From contig CP012388.1 in the NCBI GenBank assembly GCA_001708385.1, positions 310,001-374,000 of the forward strand: a stretch of DNA of 64,000 bases, written 5' to 3'. The translations under genes and the position numbers were made by a program. This DNA is from Flavobacterium psychrophilum. GTDB lineage: Bacteria; Bacteroidota; Bacteroidia; Flavobacteriales; Flavobacteriaceae. Below the pieces are notes generated by a model, which was given only the letters and a program-made list of their open reading frames with translations, made no database searches and was not told where the DNA came from. The first letter of the stretch is position 1. Every line of letters starts with the position of its first letter. Shown one piece after another: positions 42,493 to 51,788 of the stretch.

Positions 42493-45396
42493 ATGAAATC
42501 AAAATATAATCTACTACACCTTCTAGCTTTACTATTTTTGTGTATCGCTGCAAATGCACAATATACTAACAAGCATTTTATAGCACTGTCGCCTTGGCAA
42601 TACTGGAGCAATGCTAACGAAATTATCGTCACAACAACAGAAATCGGTACTGTAACCGCAACACTTACCAAAAGTAACGGAGAAGCTATTATAAACTTAA
42701 CAGTAACAGCAGACACACCGGCTGTTTATCGTTTTACAGGCATCCCTTCTCAAACACCTAAAAACTGGACTGAAGTTGTATATGATAACAGAGGCCTGAT
42801 AGTTGAAGCTACAGGAAAAATATCGGTAACATTGCGAAATGTAGCATCCGATCAGGGAGGTACGTCGGGAGACAACGCAGGTGATTACATAAAAGGAAAT
42901 GCTGCTATGTTAAGTTATGGCGATCAGGGAAAAGGAACTGAATTTCTTTTAGGTTATTACCGAACCAATTTTACTGGTATTTCCGGTAATGCGCCGGTAT
43001 ACAGCGTAATGGCTACCGAAGACAACACCAACGTGAAGTTAAATGGAGTATCATTTATAAATCTTAATGCAGGACAAAGCTACTTGTTTAAAGCAGCAAT
43101 CGGGAGTAAATTAAGTACTGATAAACCAGTTGTAGCAAATGTCGGTGCCTACGCCGATACCCCTGTTGTATGCTCAGATGGGGTTGTTACGCAAATAATT
43201 CCTACGCATAACATTGGATTGAGATATCTTATCGTAAGAGGAAGCGGTCAGGCCGGTACTCTTTCAAATTTCCCCGAACAAACTACCATAATTGCTTCTG
43301 AACCGGGAACAGTTGTTGTGATTACTAATAATAGTTTTAACGGAATCATTTTAAACACTACAACACAAACGCTTGCCAATGCAGGTGATTCATTTTCGTT
43401 TTTTCATGGTGATGCGGCAAACGAATATTCAACCAGTCATGTGGTTTCATCAAAGCCAATAATAGTTTATTCTGGAATAGCAAACGGATGTGAGATAGAT
43501 ATGCACACCGTGATGCCAATAGGTAATTGTACAGGTGCTGAATCTTTTACAATGCACAAGTTTACAGACTATAGTAACACTGATCTTGACGCATTTGGAT
43601 ATGTTATTACAGAAAGCCCCACCGAGCCTGTTTTTGTAAACGGGCTTAATCTTGAAACTTTAACAGCCTCATTTAGAACTACACTGGGAAATTCCGGATA
43701 TTTTATGCTGCGCTTTACCCCATCTGACTTTGATAATGCCGCTAACCTTAAATTTACTTCAGCTGCAAAGATGAATGCCGGCCTTATTCAGCGTACCAAT
43801 TCGCACAATATGGCAGAATTTTTCTCGGTTTTCAATGAGCCGCTTGCAACACCTGAAATTTCAGACAACGGCACCTGTACTCCTGTAATAATAGCTGCAG
43901 CCGGCATGGCGCCATACCAATGGTATCTAAGCGGAATTGCAATAACCGATGCAACCGCACAGCAATACAGCCCGAAAATTACAGGTAATTATACTGTTAC
44001 TGCAACTAGAGACTGTGGTGTTACGAGCCAGTCTGTACCAGTATATGTAAAAGTTTGTAGTGATCTTGAAATCATAAAAGAGATAATTGATGTAGTTAAT
44101 GGTCAGATTACATTTAAACTCACAGCCAAAAACAATGGCCCGGAAAATGAAACAGTAGCTCAGGTTACCGACATGCTTCCTTCAGGTTATACATATGTTT
44201 CTTCTGTTACACAAACAGGTTCATACAATAACACAACAGGCGTATGGTCTGTGGGATCGCTTAGCGTAGGCACTGAAGCATCGCTGTTGATTACAGCACA
44301 GGTAAATACAACGGGGAATCACACCAATACAGCTACCATATCCGGATTAAATACTGATGCAGATAGTTCAAATAACACATCATCGGCAACACCAAATGGC
44401 AAACTGTATTTAAGTAAAAAAACGCAAAAAGAGGTATACTATAACATAGGAGAGATTATACTCTATGATATAGTGCTTATGAACACAGGTAACGTCACGA
44501 TAAATGATATTAAAATTACAGATGCTAATGCCGATGCAGGAAGTATAAATCCGTCTCAGGTAAGCAAACTAGCCCCGGGTGAAAGTATTTCAATTACCGC
44601 TCAACACACTGTTACCTTAGCAGATGCACTCGCAGGACAAGTTGTAAACCAGGCTAATGCTGTGGGTGAAAGCTATAATGAAATATTTGTAAAGGTTATT
44701 TCTGATAATCCTGAGACTACAATAATAGAAGATAAAACGATAACACCTATTGTTTACCAGGCAGATCTTTCTATCACAAAAACGAACAATCAGGATATAT
44801 ATAAAAAGGGAACACAGGTAATTTATACTATTACAATTACTAATAATGGCCCTTCAAATACTATCGATGTGACTGTAACCGATGCCCTGCCTGCCGGTAT
44901 AATGATTATGGAGTGGTCTGCTGACAATCAAACCTCTGGTAATGGAGCGCTAAATGATGTAGTACAGCAGCTAAATGTTGGTGAAAGTATTACGTATTCT
45001 GTTACTCTAACGGTACCTGAAACGTACGAAGGTAATTTATCTAACACTGCGACAGTAAATAGTGCAATAACCGACAAAGACCTTTCTAACAATGAGGCTA
45101 CAGATATAGATACACCGTGCACTACTTGTGGTGCGATTGTTATACCAAGAGGTATCTCACCGAATAACGATACTAAAAACGATGTGTTTGACCTTTCGGC
45201 GCAGCCACAAATAGAAAAGCTGGAAGTATATAACCGTTATGGCCAAAAAGTATATAGCCTTACTAATTATACAAATCAATGGAATGGAAATAACGATAGT
45301 GGGAAAGAATTACCTACGGGTACTTATTACTATGTGATCTATTACCTTGAAAATGGAACAAAAACTGGATGGGTATATATTAACAGGGAGGAATAA
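42493..45396 (+). CDS. T9SS type B surface protein with IgGFc-binding-like and DUF11 domains
   Basis: The 967-residue exported protein has a signal peptide ending LFLCIAANAQ. Residues 25-450 resemble the IgGFc-binding protein N-terminal domain (GTEFLLGYYR, PTHNIGLRYLIVRG, PIIVYSGIANGCEID). An Ig-like segment follows near 455-520, then three DUF11-type repeats (about 525-635, 640-755 and 765-880), each with a NNGP- or NTGN-like strand and a DLPxG-type segment. The last 80 residues are the type B, gliding-associated C-terminal domain (IPRGISPNNDTKNDVFDL, VYNRYGQKVY, ELPTGTYYYVI). Likely a surface adhesin; no ligand is known. The next gene starts 22 bases later. Confidence 0.85.
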   Translation: MKSKYNLLHLLALLFLCIAANAQYTNKHFIALSPWQYWSNANEIIVTTTEIGTVTATLTKSNGEAIINLTVTADTPAVYRFTGIPSQTPKNWTEVVYDNRGLIVEATGKISVTLRNVASDQGGTSGDNAGDYIKGNAAMLSYGDQGKGTEFLLGYYRTNFTGISGNAPVYSVMATEDNTNVKLNGVSFINLNAGQSYLFKAAIGSKLSTDKPVVANVGAYADTPVVCSDGVVTQIIPTHNIGLRYLIVRGSGQAGTLSNFPEQTTIIASEPGTVVVITNNSFNGIILNTTTQTLANAGDSFSFFHGDAANEYSTSHVVSSKPIIVYSGIANGCEIDMHTVMPIGNCTGAESFTMHKFTDYSNTDLDAFGYVITESPTEPVFVNGLNLETLTASFRTTLGNSGYFMLRFTPSDFDNAANLKFTSAAKMNAGLIQRTNSHNMAEFFSVFNEPLATPEISDNGTCTPVIIAAAGMAPYQWYLSGIAITDATAQQYSPKITGNYTVTATRDCGVTSQSVPVYVKVCSDLEIIKEIIDVVNGQITFKLTAKNNGPENETVAQVTDMLPSGYTYVSSVTQTGSYNNTTGVWSVGSLSVGTEASLLITAQVNTTGNHTNTATISGLNTDADSSNNTSSATPNGKLYLSKKTQKEVYYNIGEIILYDIVLMNTGNVTINDIKITDANADAGSINPSQVSKLAPGESISITAQHTVTLADALAGQVVNQANAVGESYNEIFVKVISDNPETTIIEDKTITPIVYQADLSITKTNNQDIYKKGTQVIYTITITNNGPSNTIDVTVTDALPAGIMIMEWSADNQTSGNGALNDVVQQLNVGESITYSVTLTVPETYEGNLSNTATVNSAITDKDLSNNEATDIDTPCTTCGAIVIPRGISPNNDTKNDVFDLSAQPQIEKLEVYNRYGQKVYSLTNYTNQWNGNNDSGKELPTGTYYYVIYYLENGTKTGWVYINREE

Positions 45397-45418
45397 AAGC
45401 TGATTGTTCTATAAGAAT

Positions 45419-48088
45419 ATGAAATATAATACTGCATTTTTACTTATACTCTTATTCATAATTTCCACTAGTTTGCCTGCTTTTTCCCAAAGCGGGCAGC
45501 AGGAAATTTGCAATAATGGTATTGATGATGATGGTGACGGATTTATAGACCTGAATGATCCTGATTGTATATGCAATCAGTCGCAGGTAAATTCACTTAT
45601 ACCTAATCATTCTTTCGAAGATTATAGCGAATGTCCGTCGGGACTGCATCAGATCGATAAGGCTGTCCCCTGGATACAGCCTACTGCTTACGAAAATCAC
45701 TGGCAGGCAACTACAGATTATATTAATACCTGCGGACACATGGGAGACGCAGGTGAACTCCTTCCGTTTCCCGATGGCAATGGTCTGGCGGGTTGCGTTA
45801 TCGAACAACTATACAAAGAATATGTTGGAACGTGCTTAGAATCTCCATTACAGGCTGGCAAGCCTTACAGGATAACGTTTAATGTTGCAGCTATTGAAGA
45901 TGGTCCTCCGGCATGCAAAGATGGCGACATGAGTGCTTATGAGGCACTGGATCTAACCATTTACGGAACCCAGAAGTGCGAATATCTTCCCGCTAAAAAC
46001 ACTCAGGATTATCCAACAACCGATCCAAATTGGGTTGTTTTAGGTCATGCCCGTTACAAACCGGAGTCAAACTGGAGCCTGGTTACAATTGCTTTTACTC
46101 CCAAGACTGATATTAACGCATTTATGCTTGGCGGACCAGAAGTTTTGCCACCTACGTATCCTGTATGGGATTTAAATACAAACACCTGTTACCCCTATTT
46201 TTTCTTTGATAACCTTATATTAAATTCAGGTTCGGCATTTGGACTCGAAGTTACTCAATCGGGGAATTTATGTGATAATAACCTTATACTTAATGCCACC
46301 CCTACTCAACCTTTAAGTAATTTGGCAACCTACCAATGGTATAAAGAAGGTATTGCAATTACAGGTGCTGTAAATCCTACCTATAACATAGTTCAAAATA
46401 ATAATGCGTATGGGATTTACGCTTTAAGAATAACAGATGGTAACGATTGCTTTACGGGCTATACAGAAGTAAATGCAGATTTACTGGCACCGAAAGCATC
46501 ATCTGTCCCGGTATGTAAACCCGGAACAGGAAGTATTGCTATAACTACTCCCGCCCCATTTTATAGTTTTGACAAAGGGGAAACATGGACAGCTGACCCT
46601 ATAGCGCAAAACCTTACTGTTGGTTTCTATGGGGTAAGAATTAAAAATGAACAGGGTTGTATTTCTGATCCGACGTACATTGAAGTAAAAGAATTTACGC
46701 TACCTGCTCCTGATTTCGAGATAATTCAGCCGAAAGATTGCGTAAATGGCTGGAAAATAACCATCACTACACCTGCTTCCGAGTATAGTTTTGATAATGG
46801 ATCTACATGGCAGGATGTCAATTTTATTTCAGGACTTTTAGGTGGTGACTATCGTTTACGTGTTAAAAATCAAGATGGGTGTGTATCTGATTCAGTATTT
46901 ACCCATATCAATGAATTTTTCACACCTGCACCTACTTACATCGCGGCACAACCAAACTGTAGTACTGATGGAAGTCTTACTATAACAACACTAGCCGATG
47001 CATACAGCATTGATGGCGGAACCACATGGCAAAATGAACCATTGTTCGATAATCTTATCTCGGGATATTATGAAATGAAAGTAAGATATAACAACGGCTG
47101 TATATCCTATTCTTCATATCAGCTCATTGCACCGGCAGAAACCCTACCGGATGCACCTTTAGTAACAGTACAGCTGCCTTTATCATGTCTCATACCTTTC
47201 GGAAAAATAATTATCACAACGCAGGCATCTCAATATAGTTTTGACAATGGATTGACCTGGATAAATAGTAATACGTCAACAAACCTGACTCCCGGTACTT
47301 ATCGGGTAAAGATAAAAAATGCAGCAGGCTGTCAATCACCAGACACTATTGTTACAATAAATCCTCCTGCAGATACTCCTGTAACACCTCTTATTTCTGT
47401 TATTCAGCCTACATGCAGCCAACCTACAGGAACCATAACCATATCTACCATATCAGATCACTATAGTTTTGACAACGGGACTAGCTGGGAAACTACAAAT
47501 ACCAAAACAGGATTAACTGCCGGATCCTATACCGTAAAAATCAGGAATACTGCAGGATGTGAATCAGAAGGTATAGAAGCAGTTATCAATACAATCAATC
47601 TACCTTCAAAGCCTCTCGTTTCGAATATCATTTATTGTGAAGGAGATGTTGCATCAGCACTTATAGCAAATGGCGTTAATTTGTTGTGGTACAGTGAAGA
47701 AAACGGCAACACTGGGAGTTCAACTTCACCCATTCCAGACACTAATACTACAGGAACAACATCGTATTATGTCTCCCAAACAGTAGATGGATGTGAGAGC
47801 GAAAAAGCTGTACTATTGGTAACGATAAATGCTATACCAAGTTTACCAATTACCGAATCTACAATTGTCTACTGCCAGCATCATCCTGCTGAACCACTTA
47901 CTGCAACAGGAACAAACTTATTATGGTATACATCAGCAAGCGGAACAGGAACAACGATAGCTCCTACTCCTTCAACAGAAATAGTTGGTTCTACCGTTTA
48001 TTTTGTAAGTGAATATAATGATGGATGTGAAAGCGGACTCGTTGCTATTACGGTTGTTGTTAATCCCGCACCAGAGCACCGGAGGTAA
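45419..48088 (+). CDS. Repeat-containing surface protein, truncated by a frameshift
   Basis: The open frame gives about 889 residues after a signal peptide ending SLPAFSQ. ICNNGIDDDGDGFIDLNDPDC is a Cys/Asp-rich N-terminal motif typical of Bacteroidota surface proteins, followed by a carbohydrate-binding-like beta domain to about residue 280. Five repeats of about 60-70 residues (core YSFDNGxTW, then Y-x-V/M-K-x-x-N/Y-x-x-GC) span about 370-735, and two Ig-like repeats (NLLWYSEENGNTG, NLLWYTSASGTGT) follow. The frame stops at 48088 after NPAPEHRR, just before a third Ig-like repeat and the type B secretion domain. ATG 45419 is preferred over TTG 45404. Confidence 0.75.
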   Translation: MKYNTAFLLILLFIISTSLPAFSQSGQQEICNNGIDDDGDGFIDLNDPDCICNQSQVNSLIPNHSFEDYSECPSGLHQIDKAVPWIQPTAYENHWQATTDYINTCGHMGDAGELLPFPDGNGLAGCVIEQLYKEYVGTCLESPLQAGKPYRITFNVAAIEDGPPACKDGDMSAYEALDLTIYGTQKCEYLPAKNTQDYPTTDPNWVVLGHARYKPESNWSLVTIAFTPKTDINAFMLGGPEVLPPTYPVWDLNTNTCYPYFFFDNLILNSGSAFGLEVTQSGNLCDNNLILNATPTQPLSNLATYQWYKEGIAITGAVNPTYNIVQNNNAYGIYALRITDGNDCFTGYTEVNADLLAPKASSVPVCKPGTGSIAITTPAPFYSFDKGETWTADPIAQNLTVGFYGVRIKNEQGCISDPTYIEVKEFTLPAPDFEIIQPKDCVNGWKITITTPASEYSFDNGSTWQDVNFISGLLGGDYRLRVKNQDGCVSDSVFTHINEFFTPAPTYIAAQPNCSTDGSLTITTLADAYSIDGGTTWQNEPLFDNLISGYYEMKVRYNNGCISYSSYQLIAPAETLPDAPLVTVQLPLSCLIPFGKIIITTQASQYSFDNGLTWINSNTSTNLTPGTYRVKIKNAAGCQSPDTIVTINPPADTPVTPLISVIQPTCSQPTGTITISTISDHYSFDNGTSWETTNTKTGLTAGSYTVKIRNTAGCESEGIEAVINTINLPSKPLVSNIIYCEGDVASALIANGVNLLWYSEENGNTGSSTSPIPDTNTTGTTSYYVSQTVDGCESEKAVLLVTINAIPSLPITESTIVYCQHHPAEPLTATGTNLLWYTSASGTGTTIAPTPSTEIVGSTVYFVSEYNDGCESGLVAITVVVNPAPEHRR

Positions 48089-48579
48089 CCTCGCCTGTTA
48101 TCTATAACTATAATGATAAAGCCTTACCACTTGTAGCCAAAGGACGGAATATTGCCTGGTACGATTCTGATATGAATTTCATATCTTATACACCACCTTT
48201 ACCGTCTACTAATCAAACAGGTGAAACTATATATTATGCGGTTCAGATTCCTGAAGCTTGTGCTAGCCTTCCTTCCGAAGTTATTGTAAATATTGTCCCT
48301 GAGGATCTTGCTTTTAACTATCCCAAATTCTTTACTCCAAATGGTGATAATGTTAATGAGAGATGGAATATAACAGACCTTAAAGATCAAAAGGATGCCA
48401 AGATTTACATTTTTGACCGTTACGGAAAAGTAATTATTGCGCTAAAACCAAATGAATTAGGTTGGGATGGCACATACCACGGTTATAAACTTCCTGCTAC
48501 TGATTATTGGTTTAAAGTATTATATTTCGAAAATGGCAGTGAACAGGAATTTAAAGCGCACTTTTCACTTATAAGATAA
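48089..48579 (+). pseudogene. C-terminal T9SS type B part of the preceding gene, out of frame
   Basis: From 48076 another frame continues as APEVTSPVIYNYNDKALPL, a third Ig-like repeat, and ends with the type B domain (FFTPNGDNVNERWNITDL, IYIFDRYGKVI, KLPATDYWFKVLYF). A single missing base near 48074-48077 explains the break; restoring it gives one protein of about 1053 residues. The fragment has its own ATG at 48172 but no signal peptide, so it would not be exported alone. No slippery sequence is seen. Either a true mutation or a sequencing error. Confidence 0.75.
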
Positions 48580-48599
48580 TCCATTTTAATTATTATTTA

Positions 48600-48628
48600 A
48601 GCCGGGCTAAAGCCCGGCTTTTTATTTT
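48600..48628 (+). terminator. Strong intrinsic terminator
   Basis: AGCCGGGC (48600-48607) and GCCCGGCT (48612-48619) form an 8-bp GC-rich stem with loop TAAA, followed by TTTTATTTT. It ends the T9SS gene run. Confidence 0.9.
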
Positions 48629-48848
48629 GTTTAAATCAAAAATATAAGAATTCAATAATTTTTTACGATATAATAAATATACCGTATATTTTTTCAGTAT
48701 ATTTTTTATAATTTTACCATATTTTGCAGAATGTAGCTAATAATGTACATCTGTCATTAAGTCTAATTCATCGATTACTCTGAGAAACGAAAAGTTAGAA
48801 TTAAAGAAAAGCTATTTGCAATACTATAAAGACTGAACCAATCTAATT

Positions 48849-49949
48849 ATGGATAAAAAATATGACGATAGTGTTCTGGGACGTGCACGCGTGCAGGATA
48901 CCCCGGAACTTGAAGCCTACTATGAAGAGCTTGAAACCCTTGGCGCGGGTGCTTTATGGACTGTCGCTAATGATATTGAACCATGGGAACCAAGAACATC
49001 TTCTATACCTATGTTATGGAAGTATGAAAAACTTCGCGAACTGGTACTTAAATCATCCGAATTAGTAACACCGGAACAGGCAGGCCGTCGTGTTGTTTAT
49101 CTTGTAAACGATAAACGTAAAGATGTTAGTGCCGCAGTAGGCTGGCTGTACACCGGAATTCAGGTAACTCGCCCGGGAGAAAGCACATCTGCCCACAGGC
49201 ATAAAGCTTCTGCACTGCGTTTTATTATGGAAGGCGAAGGTGGCTATACCGTGGTAGACGGAAACAAAATAATGCTTGAAGTTAATGACTTTGTAATTAC
49301 CCCAAACAGTACATGGCATGAGCATGGTGTTGAAGAAGGCGGAAAGACATGTATTTGGCAGGACGGATTAGATATACCGCTTATTAACGCTCTTGAAGCA
49401 AATGATTATGCTGTCTACGATGGCAAACAACCCTTATCTGCTCCGGTCAACCACTCTCCTCTTACCTATGGTGGAGCAGGTTTAGTTCCTGCCGATATCG
49501 CCTGGAATAAGCCTTACTCTCCCCTATTTAAATATTCATGGAAACAAGTATACCCTGCACTATTAGAAGCTGCTAAAGTTAATGAGAGTTCGCCTTACGA
49601 TGGTATACTCATGCATTATATAAACCCGGTAACGGGAGGCCACGTTATGCAGACTATGGGTGCTTCTATTCAGTTGCTACGTGCAGGAGAACACACTAAA
49701 GCACATAAGCACACAGGGTCTTTTGTTTACCAATGTGCAAAAGGTCACGGCTATTCTATTATTGGAGGAAAACGCTTTGACTGGAAAGAACGCGATATTT
49801 TTTGTGTTCCATCATGGGAATACCACGAACATGTAAACCTTTCTGAAACTGATGATGCATGCCTGTTTTCTTTTAACGATCTGCCAGTAATTACCTCTTT
49901 AGGATTGTATCAGGAGAAAGAACATCCCGAAGGATATCAAACAATATAA
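48849..49949 (+). CDS. Gentisate 1,2-dioxygenase
   Basis: The 366-residue bicupin iron enzyme opens the gentisate ring to maleylpyruvate. The N-terminal cupin has metal ligands His116 and His118 in SAHRHKASALRFIMEG and His157/His159 in TWHEHG. The C-terminal cupin keeps HTKAHKHTGSFVYQCAKG and WEYHEHVN. Length and the HRHKASALRF segment are typical of gentisate dioxygenases rather than salicylate or hydroxynaphthoate dioxygenases, though substrate should be tested. It starts a three-gene run with the hydrolase and maleate isomerase. The 269-base upstream region is AT-rich and holds the terminator of the T9SS gene. Confidence 0.9.
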   Translation: MDKKYDDSVLGRARVQDTPELEAYYEELETLGAGALWTVANDIEPWEPRTSSIPMLWKYEKLRELVLKSSELVTPEQAGRRVVYLVNDKRKDVSAAVGWLYTGIQVTRPGESTSAHRHKASALRFIMEGEGGYTVVDGNKIMLEVNDFVITPNSTWHEHGVEEGGKTCIWQDGLDIPLINALEANDYAVYDGKQPLSAPVNHSPLTYGGAGLVPADIAWNKPYSPLFKYSWKQVYPALLEAAKVNESSPYDGILMHYINPVTGGHVMQTMGASIQLLRAGEHTKAHKHTGSFVYQCAKGHGYSIIGGKRFDWKERDIFCVPSWEYHEHVNLSETDDACLFSFNDLPVITSLGLYQEKEHPEGYQTI

Positions 49950-49996
49950 TTTTAATCCGGACTACTTATAATTGATATATACCCAAAAAATAATAA

Positions 49997-50914
49997 ATGA
50001 AATTAGTTACATACAGAATAAACCATACTCCATCGCGTCTTGGTTTTATAGAGGAGAAAATGATTATTGACGCTGAAAAGTTAGGAAACATTAAAAGCAG
50101 TCCATTACCGGATAATATGCTTGATTTCATAGATTTAGGTATTGATGGAATTAATCATGCTGTCCGACTTATAAATACCGCTACAAAAGAGGAATTACTT
50201 GATTGTTCAATCCCTTTAGCGAATGCAACATTGCTGGCACCAATCCCAAAACCGCGTAAAAACATATTTGGTATCGGACTTAATTACACAGAACATGTAG
50301 CTGAGTCTGCCCGCACGTTAGATACTTCTAAAGATCTGCCGCAAGAACCTGTAATCTTTTCAAAGCCAACTACAGCTGTCACCGGCCCTGATACTAATAT
50401 TATTCACAATCAAAAATTAACCAAGCAACTTGATTATGAAGTAGAGCTTGCAGTTATTATTGATAAAGGCGGAAAGAATATAACCAAAGAAACAGCAATG
50501 GATCATGTATACGGATATACAATAATTAATGATGTAAGCGCCAGGGATTGCCGACGTGCCGGTCAATGGATAGTATCTAAAGGACAGGACACCTTCGCGC
50601 CTATGGGACCAGTTTTGGTTACACGTGACGAAATTTCAGACCCTCAGAATTTAAATCTTAAGTTAAGCGTAAATGGTGTAGAGAAGCAGAATTCTAACAC
50701 AAAATTCATGTTGTTCAATATCAGCGATCTAGTTCACGATTTAAGTACTGTATTTACATTGGATACAGGAGATATTATCGCTACAGGTACTCCTGCAGGT
50801 GTCGGTGCCGGTCGAAACCCACAGGAATTTATGTGGCCCGGCGATGTGGTTGAGGCTACAGTAGAAGGTATAGGAACACTAAGAAATACAATTGTAGATT
50901 CCGAAGAGGTTTAA
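49997..50914 (+). CDS. Fumarylacetoacetate hydrolase family protein (maleyl-/fumarylpyruvate hydrolase)
   Basis: The 305-residue protein has the FAH fold. KNIFGIGLNYTEHVAESA near residue 90-107, PVIFSKPTTAVTGP near 120, DYEVELAVIIDKGG with the metal-binding ExE near 145, and INDVSARDCRRAG near 176 are family hallmarks. C-terminal DIIATGTPAGVGAGR is also conserved. Next to gentisate dioxygenase it should cleave the ring-opened product. No maleylpyruvate isomerase is present in the window, and the next gene is maleate isomerase, so direct hydrolysis of maleylpyruvate to maleate and pyruvate is favoured. Confidence 0.87.
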   Translation: MKLVTYRINHTPSRLGFIEEKMIIDAEKLGNIKSSPLPDNMLDFIDLGIDGINHAVRLINTATKEELLDCSIPLANATLLAPIPKPRKNIFGIGLNYTEHVAESARTLDTSKDLPQEPVIFSKPTTAVTGPDTNIIHNQKLTKQLDYEVELAVIIDKGGKNITKETAMDHVYGYTIINDVSARDCRRAGQWIVSKGQDTFAPMGPVLVTRDEISDPQNLNLKLSVNGVEKQNSNTKFMLFNISDLVHDLSTVFTLDTGDIIATGTPAGVGAGRNPQEFMWPGDVVEATVEGIGTLRNTIVDSEEV

Positions 50915-50925
50915 TATTATTCATA

Positions 50926-51681
50926 ATGATTAAATTAAAATATAAAATAGGCCAGATTGTTCCAAGTTCTAATATTACAATGGAAACTGAGATTCCGGCC
51001 CTGTTTCGCTCACGTGAGACGATATCTCCCGAACGTTTTACATTCCATTCCAGTAGAATGAGAATGAAAAAAGTTACGAAAGAAGAATTAGAAGCTATGG
51101 ATGCGCAAAGCTTAAAATGCGCACAGGAATTATCGGATGCACGTGTAGATGTTATGGGGTATGCGTGCTTAGTTGCAATTATGAGCATGGGCCGCGGTTA
51201 CCACTGTGTTTCTGAGACTAACCTTTACGAAGAAACTGTAAAAAACGATGCCCCTGCACCTATTGTGACCAGCGCAGGAGCTTTGATAAACGGTCTTAAC
51301 GTGTTGGGTGCTAAAAAGGTTGCTGTCATAACGCCTTACATGAAGCCATTAACCGAAATGGTTGTTGATTATATTCAGCACCAGGGGTTTGAGGTTTTAG
51401 ATTACATTGCGTTAGAAATTTCAGACAATCTTGAAGTCGCGGCACAAAACCCAATGAATCTTCTGGATATCTACAAACGCCTTAATCTTAAAGATGTTGA
51501 CGTTCTTGTAGTTTCAGCGTGTGTACAGATGCCCTCTCTGGAGGCAATAGATGCGATAGAAAAAGAAATTGGCATACCGGTAACGTCTGCTGCAGTATGC
51601 ACAACCTATGAAATGTTGAAAAAAATGGGACTTGACACTAAAGTTCCAATTGGCGGTGAACTTTTGAGTGGAAAATATTAA
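50926..51681 (+). CDS. Maleate cis-trans isomerase (Asp/Glu racemase superfamily)
   Basis: The 251-residue protein matches maleate isomerase. QIVPSSNITMETEIPALF and RFTFHSSRMRMKKV are at the N-terminus, with the catalytic Cys pair placed as Cys81 in MGYACLVAIM and Cys199 in VVSACVQMPS. SAGALINGLNVLGAKKVAVITPY and GIPVTSAAVCTTYEMLK are family features. The enzyme converts maleate to fumarate. Its place 12 bases behind the FAH-family gene points to a gentisate pathway that goes through maleate. A bidirectional terminator follows. Confidence 0.87.
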   Translation: MIKLKYKIGQIVPSSNITMETEIPALFRSRETISPERFTFHSSRMRMKKVTKEELEAMDAQSLKCAQELSDARVDVMGYACLVAIMSMGRGYHCVSETNLYEETVKNDAPAPIVTSAGALINGLNVLGAKKVAVITPYMKPLTEMVVDYIQHQGFEVLDYIALEISDNLEVAAQNPMNLLDIYKRLNLKDVDVLVVSACVQMPSLEAIDAIEKEIGIPVTSAAVCTTYEMLKKMGLDTKVPIGGELLSGKY

Positions 51682-51728
51682 AAAGTTGGTAATTATATTA
51701 CATTTAAAATATAATAATTAGTTATATA

Positions 51729-51758
51729 ACAAAAGCAGCTATTATAAGCTGCTTTTGT
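51729..51758. terminator. Bidirectional intrinsic terminator
   Basis: ACAAAAGCAGCT (51729-51740) and AGCTGCTTTTGT (51747-51758) form a 12-bp perfect stem with a 6-base loop between the convergent maleate isomerase and XRE genes. Confidence 0.85.
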
Positions 51759-51788
51759 TTATTTTGAGTTTTAGTATCTATATAGAAA

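Noticed and set aside
48060..48090. Programmed ribosomal frameshift in the T9SS gene
   Set aside because: No slippery heptamer or downstream structure is seen near the break, so mutation or sequencing error is more likely.
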